DNA from: CAYLGY01 sp964383325
GTDB taxonomy: Bacteria > Pseudomonadota > Alphaproteobacteria > Rhizobiales > Rhizobiaceae
Reading direction: 5' to 3'
Assembly: GCA_964383325.1 (NCBI GenBank)
Contig: CAYLGY010000007.1
Coordinates: forward strand, 1 to 48,453
Length of the DNA stretch: 48,453 nucleotides
Numbering within the stretch: the first letter of the stretch is position 1; each line of letters starts with the position of its first letter. Below the pieces are notes generated by a model, which did no database searches, was not told where the DNA came from, and worked only from the letters and a program-made list of their open reading frames with translations. Shown here piece after piece: positions 47,952-48,453 of this stretch. A program made the position numbers and the translations under genes.

Positions 47952-48453
47952 GTCATGCCCCCGCAATCGTGCATGTCTTCATATGCCTCAACGGAATCCG
48001 GAAATGGGTCCCCTTTGGCAGCTTCGACCGCCTCGGCGATCAGGTCGCGTGCAGCTGCGATGTCAGCCTCGAGATCGGACGGGTCGACGCCTTGCTCGAT
48101 GAGCCATGACCGGCAGCGCGCGACAGGCTCCTTCTCCATGTAGGCTTCTGTCTCTCCGTCGGCGCGATAGCTGAGCGTATCGCGCGTAATGTGACCCTTG
48201 ATGCGGTAAGTCCTTGCGTGGAGGAAGCGGGGTCCTCCGCCTCTGCGGATTTCCTCGACAAGCTGTCCTGCAACCGCGTCCACCTGCCGCAGATCGTTGC
48301 CGTCGACATCGATGGCCGGAATATCGAACGCAGCGGCGCGCACGGACGGTCCTCCTCCGGCGGTGACGTTCGTTGTCAGGGTCGATGAAGCGTACACATT
48401 GTTTTCGCACACGATGAGCAGCGGTAACCTGTATACTTGCGCCCAGTTGAGAC
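47939..48453 (-). CDS. 2-oxoacid dehydrogenase E1 alpha subunit (pair 2), partial at window edge
   Basis: Only the C-terminal 171 residues or so are inside the window; the start is beyond the right edge. Visible motifs are LLIVCENNVYASSTLTTN (the NN end of the thiamine-binding motif), AFDIPAIDVDGNDLRQVDAV and ARTYRIKGHITRDTLSYR, matching the KTYRHAGHS region of pair 1. The C-terminus is shorter and ends GGMTWLS. The stop overlaps the following E1 beta start by 13 bases, exactly as in pair 1. Confidence 0.9.
   Translation of the reverse strand, partial: LNWAQVYRLPLLIVCENNVYASSTLTTNVTAGGGPSVRAAAFDIPAIDVDGNDLRQVDAVAGQLVEEIRRGGGPRFLHARTYRIKGHITRDTLSYRADGETEAYMEKEPVARCRSWLIEQGVDPSDLEADIAAARDLIAEAVEAAKGDPFPDSVEAYEDMHDCGGMTWLS

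Noticed and set aside
1..48453. CRISPR array, insertion sequence, prophage or attachment site
   Set aside because: No regularly spaced repeats, transposase or integrase motifs, or direct repeat of the tRNA-Trp 3' end were seen.

Overview
The window is a stretch of chromosome from a GC-rich alphaproteobacterium. The evidence is the gene content and gene order: icd and alaS close together, an M48 protease - DsbA - accB - accC - aat run, RNase E divergent from an AmiC-type amidase and PBP1A, and a good match to an EcfG-type (general stress sigma factor) promoter. I cannot name the genus. A Rhodospirillales-like lineage is a guess. Most of the window is conserved core metabolism with dense, often overlapping genes. 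There is no CRISPR array, intact insertion sequence, prophage or rRNA. Region by region: 1-5.6 kb holds tRNA-Trp, dtd, icd, an FkbM methyltransferase and alaS. 5.7-9.5 kb is the least ordinary part: a SCP2-type thiolase sits between two genes I do not recognise. One encodes a tail-anchored protein. The other is visibly AT-rich and encodes an acidic, Ser/Thr-rich protein; it is followed by about 570 bases without a convincing gene. 9.5-13.1 kb is the methylmalonyl-CoA mutase pair. 13.2-17.2 kb holds a HerA-like ATPase, grxD-ytoQ, and a Bcr/CflA drug exporter behind what looks like a leader-peptide/terminator attenuator. 17.3-22.2 kb, all leftward, is aat, accC, accB, a DsbA-like oxidoreductase and an M48 protease. 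22.3-29.7 kb has rne, then the divergent cell-wall genes for an AmiC-type amidase and PBP1A. 29.7-33.8 kb has a CBS protein, purB, and a P1-family peptidase overlapping a periplasmic binding protein gene. 33.9-36.2 kb is a rightward operon of a flavin reductase, two XdhC-family proteins and a MocA-like nucleotidyltransferase, that is, molybdoenzyme maturation without the enzyme itself. 36.2-38.5 kb is the kbl-tdh threonine catabolic pair. 38.6-41.3 kb is a stress module: otsB-otsA (trehalose) divergent from csbD, with overlapping EcfG-like promoters between them. 41.4-43.0 kb is an orphan oligopeptide-type binding protein. 43.2-48.5 kb is a leftward 2-oxoacid dehydrogenase operon with two tandem E1 alpha/beta pairs and one E2; it runs off the right edge. 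How the genes work together: mutAB feeds succinyl-CoA into the same central metabolism as icd, accBC starts fatty acid synthesis, kbl/tdh turns threonine into glycine and acetyl-CoA, and the duplicated E1 genes probably let one E2 core serve two related 2-oxoacids. The most interesting items are the Bcr attenuator, the bidirectional EcfG promoter, the tandem E1 pairs with identical 13-base overlaps, and the two unrecognised proteins around the thiolase.
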